Shown here: positions 34,172 through 43,898 of the stretch, piece by piece
Position numbering within the stretch: the first letter of the stretch is position 1
Layout: each line of letters opens with the position of its first letter
DNA from: Pseudalkalibacillus sp052246725
GTDB taxonomy: Bacteria; Bacillota; Bacilli; Bacillales; Fictibacillaceae
Reading direction: 5' to 3' (one strand)
Assembly (NCBI GenBank): GCA_052246725.1
Contig: JBQQCL010000016.1
DNA: 64,000 bases
Translations under genes and position numbers: made by a program
Notes under the pieces: generated by a model
Databases searched by the model: none
What the model was told of the DNA's origin: nothing
What the model saw: only the letters and a program-made list of their open reading frames with translations

Positions 34172-35341
34172 ATGATTGTTGCAATAATTAGAGCTGGAAT
34201 CCTCATTGGATTAGCCTTTATGATATTTTTTTCAACTATACCGATACATCAGCTCGTATATGCGGAAGGACCAGGTGTATATGCTCAAGGTGCCATACTG
34301 ATGGAGCAGGAATCTGGTCGTGTTTTATATGGAAAAAATGAACACCAGAAAATGAGGATTGCAAGCATTACGAAAATCATGACCGCCATATTAGCGGTTG
34401 AGTCAGGGAAAATGGATGAGATGGCTACGGTAAGTGAGCGGCCGCTCCAGGCAGAAGGCTCTTCCATCTATTTAAAAAAAGGTGAGAAGATCCTCTTGGA
34501 AGATCTCGTGTATGGGTTGATGCTGCGTTCAGGTAATGATTCTGCAGTAGCAATAGCAGAACATGTTGGTGGCAGCTTGGAAGGGTTCGTCTATATGATG
34601 AACGAAAAAGCTGCGGAAATCGGTATGAAAAATACGTATTTCTCCAATCCTCATGGACTCGATGATCATGAGAATCATTACTCTACCGCCTATGACATGG
34701 CATTATTGACTCGGTATGCGATGGAAAATGAAACATATCGGAAAATCTCTTCAACAAAGACGCACAGAGCCCCTCAAGAGGGGGAGGAATGGGATCGTAT
34801 TTTCAAGAATAAAAACAAACTGTTACGGATGTATGAATATTCTACTGGCGGGAAAACAGGCTATACAAAACGTGCGAAAAGAACACTTGTATCAACAGCA
34901 AAAAAGGATGACCTTGAACTGATCGCGGTCACTTTGAATGATGGCAACGATTGGAACGACCACATGAACCTTTTTGATTGGGCTTTCAATACATATGATC
35001 TTGTCTCCATTGTAGAAAAAGGTCCAATTAGTGGTCTGGAAAACGATGCTTATAAGAATAAAGTGGAAGCAGCGAGAACATTTTATTATCCTTTGACCGA
35101 AGATGAGCGTGATCTTCTTAAAAATGATATCACCCTTATCAAACCACCTGAAAATGGCAAATGGGGAAAGAATCCTCCGAGCCCAGTTGGAAAGCTTACG
35201 ATTTATCTTGATGGTTCTGACATTGGAGAACTCCCTTTATTCCTCAAAGGTACGTATAGGGAACTGGAGGAGGAAACCTTTTGGGGAACGATCAAGAAGG
35301 TCGTAACGAAGTTTTTTATCATAACGGTGCCGTATGGTTAA
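34172..35341 (+). CDS. dacB: sporulation D-alanyl-D-alanine carboxypeptidase DacB
   Basis: A 389-residue PBP5*-type enzyme active on spore cortex peptidoglycan in the mother cell. It has an N-terminal membrane/signal segment, SxxK in IASITK, SGN in RSGNDS and GGKTGYTK. It overlaps spmA by 8 nt. It is paralogous to dacF at 12.5 kb. Confidence 0.93.
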   Translation: MIVAIIRAGILIGLAFMIFFSTIPIHQLVYAEGPGVYAQGAILMEQESGRVLYGKNEHQKMRIASITKIMTAILAVESGKMDEMATVSERPLQAEGSSIYLKKGEKILLEDLVYGLMLRSGNDSAVAIAEHVGGSLEGFVYMMNEKAAEIGMKNTYFSNPHGLDDHENHYSTAYDMALLTRYAMENETYRKISSTKTHRAPQEGEEWDRIFKNKNKLLRMYEYSTGGKTGYTKRAKRTLVSTAKKDDLELIAVTLNDGNDWNDHMNLFDWAFNTYDLVSIVEKGPISGLENDAYKNKVEAARTFYYPLTEDERDLLKNDITLIKPPENGKWGKNPPSPVGKLTIYLDGSDIGELPLFLKGTYRELEEETFWGTIKKVVTKFFIITVPYG

Positions 35342-35927
35342 CCTGATCTGGGTGTTCATGTTTGTCTTCGGAATCATTTATGCAGCAATCAATGGGACGA
35401 TGGAGGAAGTCAATAAGGTATTGTTCAAAAGTGCTCAGGAAGCTGTCACCATCAGTTTAGGGTTGATCAGCATCCTTGTCTTTTGGTTGGGGCTTATGAA
35501 CATCGCAAAAAAAGCGGGATTGCTTGAAAAGCTTTCTGGGTTGTTCAAACCGGTTGCCAAAAGGCTCTTTCCGGATATACCGCCGGATCATCCTGCGATG
35601 GGCTACATTTTATCAAATATGGTCGCCAACCTTTTTGGGCTCGGTAACGCGGCTACACCTATGGGAATAAAAGCGATGGAACAGATGAAGAAATTGAATG
35701 CCGATCGTAATGATGCAAGTCGTTCGATGATTACGTTCCTCGCGATTAACACCTCAAGCCTTACCATCATTCCAACAACAGTTATAGCGATCCGGATGAA
35801 TTATAATTCCTTGTCGCCGACCGATATCGTAGGGACTACGCTTATTGCGACTGCTTGTTCGACAATCGCAGCCATCATGATCGACCGTTATTTTTACCAT
35901 AGGCGGCAAAGAAGGAGGAGGTCTTGA
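35334..35927 (+). CDS. spmA: spore maturation protein A
   Basis: A 197-residue membrane protein with nucleoside-transporter-like gate repeats (NLFGLGNAATPMGIKAMEQM). SpmA and SpmB are needed for proper dehydration of the spore core. The ATG lies inside the dacB end. Confidence 0.94.
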   Translation: MVNLIWVFMFVFGIIYAAINGTMEEVNKVLFKSAQEAVTISLGLISILVFWLGLMNIAKKAGLLEKLSGLFKPVAKRLFPDIPPDHPAMGYILSNMVANLFGLGNAATPMGIKAMEQMKKLNADRNDASRSMITFLAINTSSLTIIPTTVIAIRMNYNSLSPTDIVGTTLIATACSTIAAIMIDRYFYHRRQRRRRS

Positions 35928-35928
35928 A

Positions 35929-36462
35929 ATGGGGCTTGTGTCGACAATATCCATTTGGATCCTTCCCTGTCTGATCGGATTTGTCCTTATATACGCAACT
36001 TTCAAAAGAGTTTCGACATACGAAGAATTCGTTGAAGGCGGGAAGGAAGGGTTTTCAATTGCAGTTTCAATCATCCCCTATCTGGTCGGGATGCTCGTAG
36101 CCATCACCGTATTCCGAGCCTCAGGTGCATTAGCGTTTATGATTGATTCTATCAAGCCGTTTCTCACAGCAATCGGAGTCCCATCGGAAATCGTTCCCCT
36201 GGCGTTGATCAGGCCGATTTCTGGGACAGGGGCACTAGCCATGACGACGGATTTGATTTCAACGTACGGACCTGATTCGTTCATTGGGCGATTGGCTTCT
36301 ACAATGCAAGGCAGTACAGACACCACTCTTTATATCCTTACTGTCTATTTTGGAGCTGTTGGCATCAAAAGGATGGGAGATGCGTTGAAAGTCGGGCTGC
36401 TTGCGGACCTTGTCGGTATCATCTGTGCAATCATCGTCGTGACACTCGTTTTTGGCAGTTGA
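35929..36462 (+). CDS. spmB: spore maturation protein B
   Basis: A 177-residue membrane protein of the same gate-domain family as SpmA (RPISGTGALAM, STMQGSTDTTLYIL). It starts 1 nt after spmA with an AGGAGG site inside spmA. It is the last gene of dacB-spmA-spmB. Confidence 0.94.
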   Translation: MGLVSTISIWILPCLIGFVLIYATFKRVSTYEEFVEGGKEGFSIAVSIIPYLVGMLVAITVFRASGALAFMIDSIKPFLTAIGVPSEIVPLALIRPISGTGALAMTTDLISTYGPDSFIGRLASTMQGSTDTTLYILTVYFGAVGIKRMGDALKVGLLADLVGIICAIIVVTLVFGS

Positions 36463-36468
36463 TTTTTT

Positions 36469-36498
36469 ACTCCACCAGCAAATTGGTGGAGTTTTTTG
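36469..36498 (+). terminator. spmB terminator
   Basis: Stem ACTCCACC/GGTGGAGT followed by six T. Confidence 0.9.
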
Positions 36499-36597
36499 AT
36501 TGCATGGCTAATGGATGTTGAGTAGGCAGGAAAATACTTTGAGCGAATTTCGTGACACTCCTTCGTGAAAAGCGATCTAGGCGGAACCAGGCAGCCA

Positions 36598-36802
36598 TGT
36601 TTTCAGTTAAAGGACACCACAGTTATTTGCGAACAAAGCAGCTGATTTTCTATGATATTTGCAAAATAAGGTCTCTGGTGTCCCCTAAGTTTGTAAATTC
36701 CGATTATATTGGTCGAATAAGCATTCCGTTATTGGGTATGTGCAACCTGTTTTCAGCTTGGGGAGAGTGAGGAGGATTCGCAGATATCAACAATATAAGA
36801 TG
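36598..36802. repeat. R3 element copy 2 with right flank
   Basis: GGACACCACAG...CTGGTGTCC around GAACAAAGCAGCTGATTT matches the inner palindrome of copy 1. The outer half is more decayed (AATAAGCATTCCGTTA). The flank near 36778-36800 (TTCGCAGATATCAACAATATA) is also shared. No gene lies between spmB and rluB. Confidence 0.75.
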
Positions 36803-36902
36803 TGGATCTATCATCCCGTACAATTTGTAAATAAAGTGAACTGCTCTTTCAAAACTTGAGAATTCAAATGTCGAAGAGTATGATTGAGATTGAGGTGAAA
36901 GT

Positions 36903-37622
36903 ATGGAACGATTACAAAAGGTCATAGCACAAGCTGGTGTTACTTCTCGACGGAAAGCCGAGAAATTAATCCTGGATGGACAAGTGAAAGTGAATGGTAG
37001 CGTTGTAACAGAATTAGGGACGAAAGTGTCACCTTCTGACGAAATTGAAGTGAATGGGGTACCAATCGATAAAGAAGAACCTGTCTACTTTTTGTTTTAT
37101 AAACCGAGTGGTGTCATTTCAAGCGTGAAAGATGAAAAAGGCCGGAAAGTCGTAACGGACTATTTTCCTGATATTGAACAAAGGATCTTTCCTGTAGGTC
37201 GTCTTGATTATGACACTTCCGGTTTGCTTATACTGACTAACGACGGAGATTTCGCAAATACACTTATGCATCCGAAGTATCATGTGGAAAAAAGATATGT
37301 CGCCAAGGTGAAGGGGATCCCTTCCAAGCTGGAGATCCGTCAGCTTTCAAAAGGAATCATGCTTGATGATGGCAAGACAGCACCGGCGAAAGTCAAAATG
37401 AAAAGCCTTGATAAAAAGAAACAGACAGCAATAATCGAACTGACAATCCATGAAGGGCGCAACCGCCAAGTAAGAAGGATGTTCGAAGCACTCGGTTATC
37501 CTGTCCAAAAACTGAAACGTGAAGGCTACGGGAATCTGGATCTCAGAGGACTAAACCCTGGGGACTCCAGAACGATGACACCGCATGAAGTCAAGCAATT
37601 ACGGAATCTAGCTGTCACATAA
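36903..37622 (+). CDS. rluB: 23S rRNA pseudouridine synthase RluB
   Basis: A 239-residue enzyme. The N-terminal S4 RNA-binding domain (LQKVIAQAGVTSRRKAEKLI) precedes a catalytic domain with the aspartate in GRLDYDTSGLLILTNDG. It makes pseudouridine in 23S rRNA helix 89. ATG 36903 follows GAGGTGAAAG. Synteny with resA matches B. subtilis. Confidence 0.93.
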   Translation: MERLQKVIAQAGVTSRRKAEKLILDGQVKVNGSVVTELGTKVSPSDEIEVNGVPIDKEEPVYFLFYKPSGVISSVKDEKGRKVVTDYFPDIEQRIFPVGRLDYDTSGLLILTNDGDFANTLMHPKYHVEKRYVAKVKGIPSKLEIRQLSKGIMLDDGKTAPAKVKMKSLDKKKQTAIIELTIHEGRNRQVRRMFEALGYPVQKLKREGYGNLDLRGLNPGDSRTMTPHEVKQLRNLAVT

Positions 37623-37704
37623 ACGTCAAATAAAACCCATGAATACTGGACAAATAAACGTTATAGTAGGAAGGGTAGAAGATTAGATTGGAGCGATCGC
37701 CATT

Positions 37705-38232
37705 ATGAAAAAACGACAACGGTTAATCATGCGTTCAGTCATATTGGTTGTTATTGCCCTTGCCCTGGGATATACACTCTATAACACCGTTTTCAATGAC
37801 AAAAAGGAACCTGTCCAAGCTGGAGATACAGCACCGAATTTTGTCCTGAAAGATTTAAAAGGTAATGAAGTAGAGTTGGAAGATTATAAAGGGAAGGGCG
37901 TTTTCTTGAATTTCTGGGGTACATATTGTCCACCATGCGAGAAAGAAATGCCTGCCATCCAACGGCAGTATGACAAATATAAAGATCAGGGTGTAGTTGT
38001 CCTGGCAGTTGATATCGCAGAGCCGAAGTTTACGGTGGAAAAGTTCGCGAACAGATTGAATCTGACGTTTCCGATTCTTTTGGATCAGCAACGTGAAGTT
38101 GTAGATGAATATGGGGTTGGAAACTTACCTGCCACCTATTTGATCAGTCCGGAAGGTAAAGTGATCGATAAAATCACGGGTGAGCTGAACGATACTCTGG
38201 TACGCAACTACATGGAAAAAATCAAGCCATAA
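37705..38232 (+). CDS. resA: thiol-disulfide oxidoreductase ResA
   Basis: A 175-residue membrane-anchored thioredoxin-fold protein facing outward. It has one N-terminal anchor (residues 10-28) and active-site Cys75 and Cys78 in YCPPCEK. It reduces the haem-binding cysteines of apocytochrome c. It is the first gene of resABCDE, 12 nt before resB. Confidence 0.95.
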   Translation: MKKRQRLIMRSVILVVIALALGYTLYNTVFNDKKEPVQAGDTAPNFVLKDLKGNEVELEDYKGKGVFLNFWGTYCPPCEKEMPAIQRQYDKYKDQGVVVLAVDIAEPKFTVEKFANRLNLTFPILLDQQREVVDEYGVGNLPATYLISPEGKVIDKITGELNDTLVRNYMEKIKP

Positions 38233-38244
38233 TGGGGTGTTCAA

Positions 38245-39870
38245 ATGGAAAAGATTAAGTGCGATTGCGGCCATCTGAATCCCTACGGAACGATCATTTG
38301 TGAAGCTTGTGGTAAGCCGATTCAAGAAGAATCACCAGATAAGCTCTTGAACATGAGATACGAAGGGACAGCACGACGTTCGCAAACCTACAATACGAAT
38401 GCTGTCGATAAAATATGGAATTTCTTCTCGAGTGTAAAAGTTGGGGTATGGCTGATCGTCATCACCCTGATTGCTTCTGCTGTCGGGACGATTTTCCCGC
38501 AACAGATGTATATCCCGCCTGCTGAGGCAGTAAATCCTGCAGCATATTATGAAAAGGAATATGGATTTCTAGGAGAACTCTATTATGTATTAGGGTTCCA
38601 TAACCTATACAGTTCTTGGTGGTTCGTCCTTTTGCTAGGTTTGATCGGTGTATCCATTACGGTCGCAAGTATTGACCGTGGGATTCCGCTTTTTCGTTCA
38701 CTTCGAAACCAGCGGGTCACAAAACACGATAACTTCCTTAAAAAACAAAGGATGTTCGCTGTAACAAAGCGACCAGAAGACGAAGAACAATTCATGGAAG
38801 AAGTCCTATTCAGATTGAAAGAAAAACGCTATCGTGTCCGGAGAGAGGGTAATAGTATCCTGGCCGAAAAAGGGCGTTTTTCCAGATGGGGTCCATATGT
38901 GAATCATATCGGATTGATTATCTTCTTATTAGGAGCTATGCTCAGAATCGTACCTGGTATGTATTTGGATGAAGATATGTGGATTCGCGAAGGTGAGACG
39001 AAAGCGATCAAAGGTACGGATCAAGAATATTATTTGAAACACGATAAATTCACATATGAAGTCTATGATAACAAAGAAGAAAGATTCTCTGATGCTTTGA
39101 ATCGAGTACAGCAGCCAGTACCGAAAAACTATCAGAGTGATGTTGTCCTTTATAAAGCCAGTGAAAAACTACCGGGTGCAAAGCCTGATCTTTCTAAGGT
39201 CAAAGACTATGCGATTCAAGTCAATAAACCGCTTGATTTTGATGGGTATTCACTCTACCAAGTGGACTATCGACAAGAAATGAGTGCAATGCATTTCCAA
39301 TTACAAGAATCTGAAACAGATGAGAAGATCGGTTCATTTTCAGTCGATTTACAGGAACCAAAAGACGAGTATGATCTCGGCAATGGGAATCGTGTAGAGT
39401 TACAAGGCTATTATCCTGATTTTTATTTTGATTCAGAGACGAAAAAACCATCAACGAAAACGAATACACCGAACAATCCAGCGTTCATTTTCAAAATGTT
39501 CACACCTGAAAAACCAGACGGCGAAGTTGCCTTCATCGCGATCCGTCAGAACCTTGATCCTTCTGGTGAGAATCAATATAAGATTGCTTTTGACGGTGTC
39601 GACACAGAGTTCATCACAGGGTTGACCGTGAAGAAGGATTATACACTTCCTATCATTTTGATCGGTGGAATCATCTTCATGCTCGGGGTAGTCCAAGGTT
39701 TATATTGGAATCATCGCCGTGTATGGCTGAAAGTGAAGGATGAAGAGATTTGGATGGCAGCTCATACGAATAAAAACTGGCACGGGATAAAACGTGAACT
39801 TGATGATATCACTTCGAAACTTGAGATGGATAAGCTAAACGATCAACAAGAACAGCAGGAAAAAGCATAG
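38245..39870 (+). CDS. resB: cytochrome c biogenesis protein ResB
   Basis: A 541-residue membrane protein that forms the System II haem delivery and ligation complex with ResC. An N-terminal four-cysteine knuckle (CDCG, CEAC) precedes three membrane segments. A large extracytoplasmic domain follows, then a last segment at about residue 470. Bacillus ResB has the same N-terminal knuckle. Confidence 0.94.
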   Translation: MEKIKCDCGHLNPYGTIICEACGKPIQEESPDKLLNMRYEGTARRSQTYNTNAVDKIWNFFSSVKVGVWLIVITLIASAVGTIFPQQMYIPPAEAVNPAAYYEKEYGFLGELYYVLGFHNLYSSWWFVLLLGLIGVSITVASIDRGIPLFRSLRNQRVTKHDNFLKKQRMFAVTKRPEDEEQFMEEVLFRLKEKRYRVRREGNSILAEKGRFSRWGPYVNHIGLIIFLLGAMLRIVPGMYLDEDMWIREGETKAIKGTDQEYYLKHDKFTYEVYDNKEERFSDALNRVQQPVPKNYQSDVVLYKASEKLPGAKPDLSKVKDYAIQVNKPLDFDGYSLYQVDYRQEMSAMHFQLQESETDEKIGSFSVDLQEPKDEYDLGNGNRVELQGYYPDFYFDSETKKPSTKTNTPNNPAFIFKMFTPEKPDGEVAFIAIRQNLDPSGENQYKIAFDGVDTEFITGLTVKKDYTLPIILIGGIIFMLGVVQGLYWNHRRVWLKVKDEEIWMAAHTNKNWHGIKRELDDITSKLEMDKLNDQQEQQEKA

Positions 39871-39885
39871 AAAGGAGGAACTCAA

Positions 39886-41073
39886 ATGGCACAATTAAGC
39901 AGTACCTTATTATATATTGCATTTTTCATTTATTTTGTCGCTACCATTTTCTTTGTCGTTTCAATGACCGTCAAGCAAAGTGAAGGGACGAAAGCAAATA
40001 AATGGGGAAAATGGGGCTACACCTTGTCTATTATCGGATTTGCAAGTCAGCTCGGTTATTTCATCACCCGGTGGATTGCTGCCGGTCATGCACCTGTAAG
40101 TAACTTATTCGAATTCACTACATTTTTCGGAATGATGATGGTCTTTGGTTTCATAATCATTTATGCGATTTATCATTTGAATGTGCTTGGCGTATTCGCT
40201 ATGCCGATTGCATTACTTGTAATCGCCTATGCTAGTATGTTCCCAAGAGAAATTGAACCATTGATTCCTGCTCTTCAAAGTAACTGGTTGAAAATCCATG
40301 TGACGACAGCCGCTCTAGGGGAAGGAATTTTAGCGATCAGTTTTGTAGCAGGATTGATCTACCTGGTCGCTACGATCGACCAAAGCAAGGGATCGAAAAA
40401 AACAGGGTGGTTGGAATTTGTACTGTACACCCTGCTTAGTACGCTGGGTTACATTCTGGTCTCTATCGGTTTTGGCGCTGCCGAGTATCATGTAACTTTC
40501 GAATGGGTAAATGAGAGCGAACAGCAGGCTGAACTTGTTTATAATATGCCAGCAATCGCTGGTCCGCATGATGGTGAGAAACTGACAGAGGGAGCATTTG
40601 GACCGCTTTTCGAAGCACCTGCATGGATGGAAGGCGTCGATGCACCGAAGAAATTGAATACATTCATCTGGGCATTGTTCTCCGGATTTATTCTTTACGT
40701 ATTACTTAGATTGGCATTGAGGAAACGATTGGGAGCATCCTTGAAACCCTTACTGAAAAACATCAATACAGATCTGGTTGATGAAATAAGTTATCGTGCA
40801 ATTGCAATCGGATTCCCTGTGTTTACATTGGGTGCCTTGATTTTTGCTATGATATGGGCTCAGGCAGCTTGGACAAGGTTCTGGGGCTGGGATCCGAAGG
40901 AAGTATGGGCTTTGATTACTTTTCTTTTTTACGCTGCTTATCTCCATTTAAGACTTACAAGGGACTGGCATGGTGAAAAATCAGCATGGTTATGTGTGCT
41001 CGGTTTTGTGATCATCATGTTCAACTTGATAGCAGTAAATATCGTAATCGTAGGCTTGCATTCCTATGCTTAA
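39886..41073 (+). CDS. resC: cytochrome c biogenesis protein ResC
   Basis: A 395-residue polytopic protein, partner of ResB. The WWD-like tryptophan-rich haem-handling motif is visible as WGWDPKEVWALITF, with flanking conserved histidines. The ribosome-binding site is AAAGGAGG, 15 nt after resB. Confidence 0.95.
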   Translation: MAQLSSTLLYIAFFIYFVATIFFVVSMTVKQSEGTKANKWGKWGYTLSIIGFASQLGYFITRWIAAGHAPVSNLFEFTTFFGMMMVFGFIIIYAIYHLNVLGVFAMPIALLVIAYASMFPREIEPLIPALQSNWLKIHVTTAALGEGILAISFVAGLIYLVATIDQSKGSKKTGWLEFVLYTLLSTLGYILVSIGFGAAEYHVTFEWVNESEQQAELVYNMPAIAGPHDGEKLTEGAFGPLFEAPAWMEGVDAPKKLNTFIWALFSGFILYVLLRLALRKRLGASLKPLLKNINTDLVDEISYRAIAIGFPVFTLGALIFAMIWAQAAWTRFWGWDPKEVWALITFLFYAAYLHLRLTRDWHGEKSAWLCVLGFVIIMFNLIAVNIVIVGLHSYA

Positions 41074-41077
41074 CAGA

Positions 41078-41106
41078 AAACCTTCACGTTTCGTGGAGGT
41101 TTTCTT
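41078..41106 (+). terminator. terminator between resC and resD
   Basis: Stem AAAACCT...AGGTTTT with inner CAC/GTG, then TCTT. It may lower read-through into resDE, which would then need its own promoter. Confidence 0.65.
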
Positions 41107-41156
41107 AGCAGTTGGAAAGAATATGTGGTATGTAAGAAGTAGGAGGTATGTGAATT

Positions 41157-41876
41157 ATGGAAAAAGAACAAAGAGTGCTTGTAGTTGATGATGAAGAACG
41201 GATCCGTAAACTGCTCCGTATGTATCTTGAACGGGAAAACTTCGCGGTTGTCGAAGCGGAAGATGGAGAAACAGCTTTGCAAGAAGCTAGTGAAGCAGAA
41301 TTTGATATCATCTTGCTTGATCTGATGCTTCCAGAGATGGATGGAATTGAAGTTTGTGAAAAGCTGCGAAAGGAAAAAGCGACACCAATCATTATGCTGA
41401 CTGCTAAAGGTGAGGAATCAAACCGTGTTCAAGGATTCGAAGCAGGTGCAGATGATTATGTAGTCAAACCATTTAGTCCAAGGGAAGTTGTGCTACGTGT
41501 GAAAGCGCTGTTAAGACGCTCAACTGCCACGAAATATTTACATACAGATACAGTGAGCAAAGATGTCATCGTATTCCCGCATCTGACGATTGATAACGAT
41601 GCGCATCGTGTGACGGCTGATGGAAAAGAAATCAGCCTTACGCCGAAAGAGTATGAGCTGCTCTTGTATCTCGCGAAGACACCAGACAAGGTATATGCCA
41701 GAGAACAGTTGTTGAAAGATGTCTGGAATTATGAATTCTTCGGTGACTTGCGTACAGTTGATACACATGTGAAGCGTCTACGTGAAAAGTTGAACCGGGT
41801 TTCACCTGATGCAGCTTCAATGATTTCTACTGTCTGGGGTGTTGGTTATAAATTCGAGGTAGAAGAAGAAGAATGA
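41157..41876 (+). CDS. resD: response regulator ResD
   Basis: A 239-residue OmpR-type regulator. The receiver domain has DDEER and phospho-acceptor Asp in LLDLMLPEMDG, with K in VVKPF. The winged helix contains the typical RTVDTHVKRLREKL. ResD activates genes for aerobic and anaerobic respiration. The last 4 nt overlap resE. Confidence 0.96.
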   Translation: MEKEQRVLVVDDEERIRKLLRMYLERENFAVVEAEDGETALQEASEAEFDIILLDLMLPEMDGIEVCEKLRKEKATPIIMLTAKGEESNRVQGFEAGADDYVVKPFSPREVVLRVKALLRRSTATKYLHTDTVSKDVIVFPHLTIDNDAHRVTADGKEISLTPKEYELLLYLAKTPDKVYAREQLLKDVWNYEFFGDLRTVDTHVKRLREKLNRVSPDAASMISTVWGVGYKFEVEEEE

Positions 41877-43672
41877 TCTGGCGGAGTGTCGTAGGAAAGC
41901 TTTGGGGGACGATCCTACTACTCGTGTCTGTCGTCCTTTTCATTTTAACAGTTCTGTTAATGCAGTTTTTTGAGAATTTCATCGTCGACAATGCAAAAAT
42001 GCAGTTGTCTCAGCTCGAAGACTCACTCGTGGAAATCATTCAAAGCGATCAGTCGTTTGATGAATCGAAAGATACGATTTCAAAACTAGTTGATGCGCAT
42101 TCGAGTAATATCGTGATTCTAAGTGATCGTACACAGTTTTCCCATTCTTCCGATCAGACGCAATTATCTACGCTCCCTTATTCACTCTTCCGGGAGGACT
42201 CTAAATTATCTAAAGTTCTGAAGGATGGCGAAACAGTGATCGTTCAAGGCGACTTTCCAGTACGGAACGGGGCTCAGACGGAACAAAACGAGTTATTGAT
42301 TGTCGGTAAGCCTGTCGAGCTTTCTGAAAATGAACATGGTGCAGTTTTCATTTACCAATCCCTTGAACTGATTCAGGAAACCAATCAGCAAGCAAAGCAA
42401 ATCATATTCTTATCTGCGGGAATCGCAATCATACTTACAACGATCTTTGCCTTTTTCTTATCCACACGGATCACTTCCCCCCTCAGACGTATGAGGGAAG
42501 CAGCATTAGAAGTAGCACAAGGGAAGTTCGATACGAAAGTGCCAATTCTGACACATGATGAGATTGGTGAACTCGCCCTGTCATTCAATAGAATGGGCAG
42601 GAATTTGAAGAACAACATCAATGCATTAAGCCAAGAAAAAGAACAATTATCAAGTATTTTGAGCAGCATGGCTGATGGTGTCATCACCTTCGATCGGAAA
42701 GGGAAGATCCTTGTTACCAATCCGCCTGCTGAACGGTTCATCCAGGCCTGGTATTATGAACAAGGAATGAAGGAGCGGAAAGGTGAGGAAGTACCTGAAC
42801 AGATCAATGATTTATTCCGCAGTGTCGTAAATCTTGAACGCGAACAGATAACGGAAATCGAGCTACAAGGCAGAAGTTGGGTCGTATTGATGACGCCGTT
42901 ATACAATCAATCCAATGTTCGTGGTGCTGTAGCGGTTTTCCGGGACATGACAGAAGAACGTCAGCATGATAAATTGCGGAAAGACTTCATCGCTAATGTC
43001 TCCCACGAGCTTAGAACGCCGATTTCGATGCTTCAAGGTTATAGTGAAGCAATCATTGATGATATTGCTGGTACTGAGCAAGAAAAGAAGGATATCGCAC
43101 AAATCATCTATGATGAGTCGTTGCGTATGGGGCGTTTGGTTAATGAGCTTCTGGATCTTGCAAGAATGGAAGCAGGTCATGTATCTCTTGAAGTGATGGA
43201 AATCGATACTGGAGAATTCTTCAATAGGGTCGTAAATAAATTCCAGGGACTCGCAAGGGAAAGGGAGATTACCGCTAAGTTGAACCTGCCTGATGAGAAA
43301 AGCATCATTGAGGCCGATGCAGATCGTTTGGAACAGGTGATGACGAATTTGATAGACAACGCCTTAAGGCATACGAAAGAAGGCGGGGAAGTATCTGTTG
43401 TTGTTACGCACCTTTCGGATGGAATTAACGTCGAGGTTAAAGATACTGGATCAGGTATTCCGAAAGAGGATCTGCCATTTGTGTTCGAACGATTTTATAA
43501 GGCAGATAAAGCTCGTACAAGGGGCCGTTCTGGGACAGGTCTAGGACTTGCAATCGTAAAGAATATCGTTGATGCCCATGGTGGAAAAATATCCGTTCAC
43601 AGTAAGATGGGCGAAGGGACGACATTTTCATTTTTCATTCCTCGAAAATTCGAGAATGAGAGTGTAACCTGA
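41873..43672 (+). CDS. resE: sensor histidine kinase ResE
   Basis: A 599-residue membrane kinase. Two membrane segments (about residues 10-32 and 170-190) bracket an extracytoplasmic sensor region. A HAMP domain (RITSPLRRMREAA), a PAS-like domain (ADGVITFDRKGKI), HisKA with His in NVSHELRTPISM, and an HATPase domain (N, DTGSGIP, GTGLGLAI) follow. It phosphorylates ResD. Confidence 0.96.
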   Translation: MIWRSVVGKLWGTILLLVSVVLFILTVLLMQFFENFIVDNAKMQLSQLEDSLVEIIQSDQSFDESKDTISKLVDAHSSNIVILSDRTQFSHSSDQTQLSTLPYSLFREDSKLSKVLKDGETVIVQGDFPVRNGAQTEQNELLIVGKPVELSENEHGAVFIYQSLELIQETNQQAKQIIFLSAGIAIILTTIFAFFLSTRITSPLRRMREAALEVAQGKFDTKVPILTHDEIGELALSFNRMGRNLKNNINALSQEKEQLSSILSSMADGVITFDRKGKILVTNPPAERFIQAWYYEQGMKERKGEEVPEQINDLFRSVVNLEREQITEIELQGRSWVVLMTPLYNQSNVRGAVAVFRDMTEERQHDKLRKDFIANVSHELRTPISMLQGYSEAIIDDIAGTEQEKKDIAQIIYDESLRMGRLVNELLDLARMEAGHVSLEVMEIDTGEFFNRVVNKFQGLAREREITAKLNLPDEKSIIEADADRLEQVMTNLIDNALRHTKEGGEVSVVVTHLSDGINVEVKDTGSGIPKEDLPFVFERFYKADKARTRGRSGTGLGLAIVKNIVDAHGGKISVHSKMGEGTTFSFFIPRKFENESVT

Positions 43673-43848
43673 CGATAAATCTTGTTCCATGAGTAACAGA
43701 GAACAGGAAAGAGCCACTCCGGTGGTAATAGCGAGCGGAGGTACCAAAGAAAAGAAGCAGATTTCACAAAAGTTCAAACAATTACAATCGCATTAAATGC
43801 TACGGATTAAGTTATAAAAAACCACTTTCCTCCATACGATATTATCGT

Positions 43849-43867
43849 GTCTTGGCTTGTCCAAGAC
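43849..43867. promoter_or_regulatory. inverted repeat in the promoter region of the M23 gene
   Basis: GTCTTGG and CCAAGAC flank a 5-nt loop, directly upstream of a TATAAT (43872-43877) whose -35 is poor. The position fits an activator or repressor site. Upstream, AAAAAACC (43815-43822) could pair with GGTTTTTT before the start codon and end read-through from resE. Confidence 0.4.
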
Positions 43868-43898
43868 TCAGTATAATAGACTGTGGAGGTTTTTTTTT

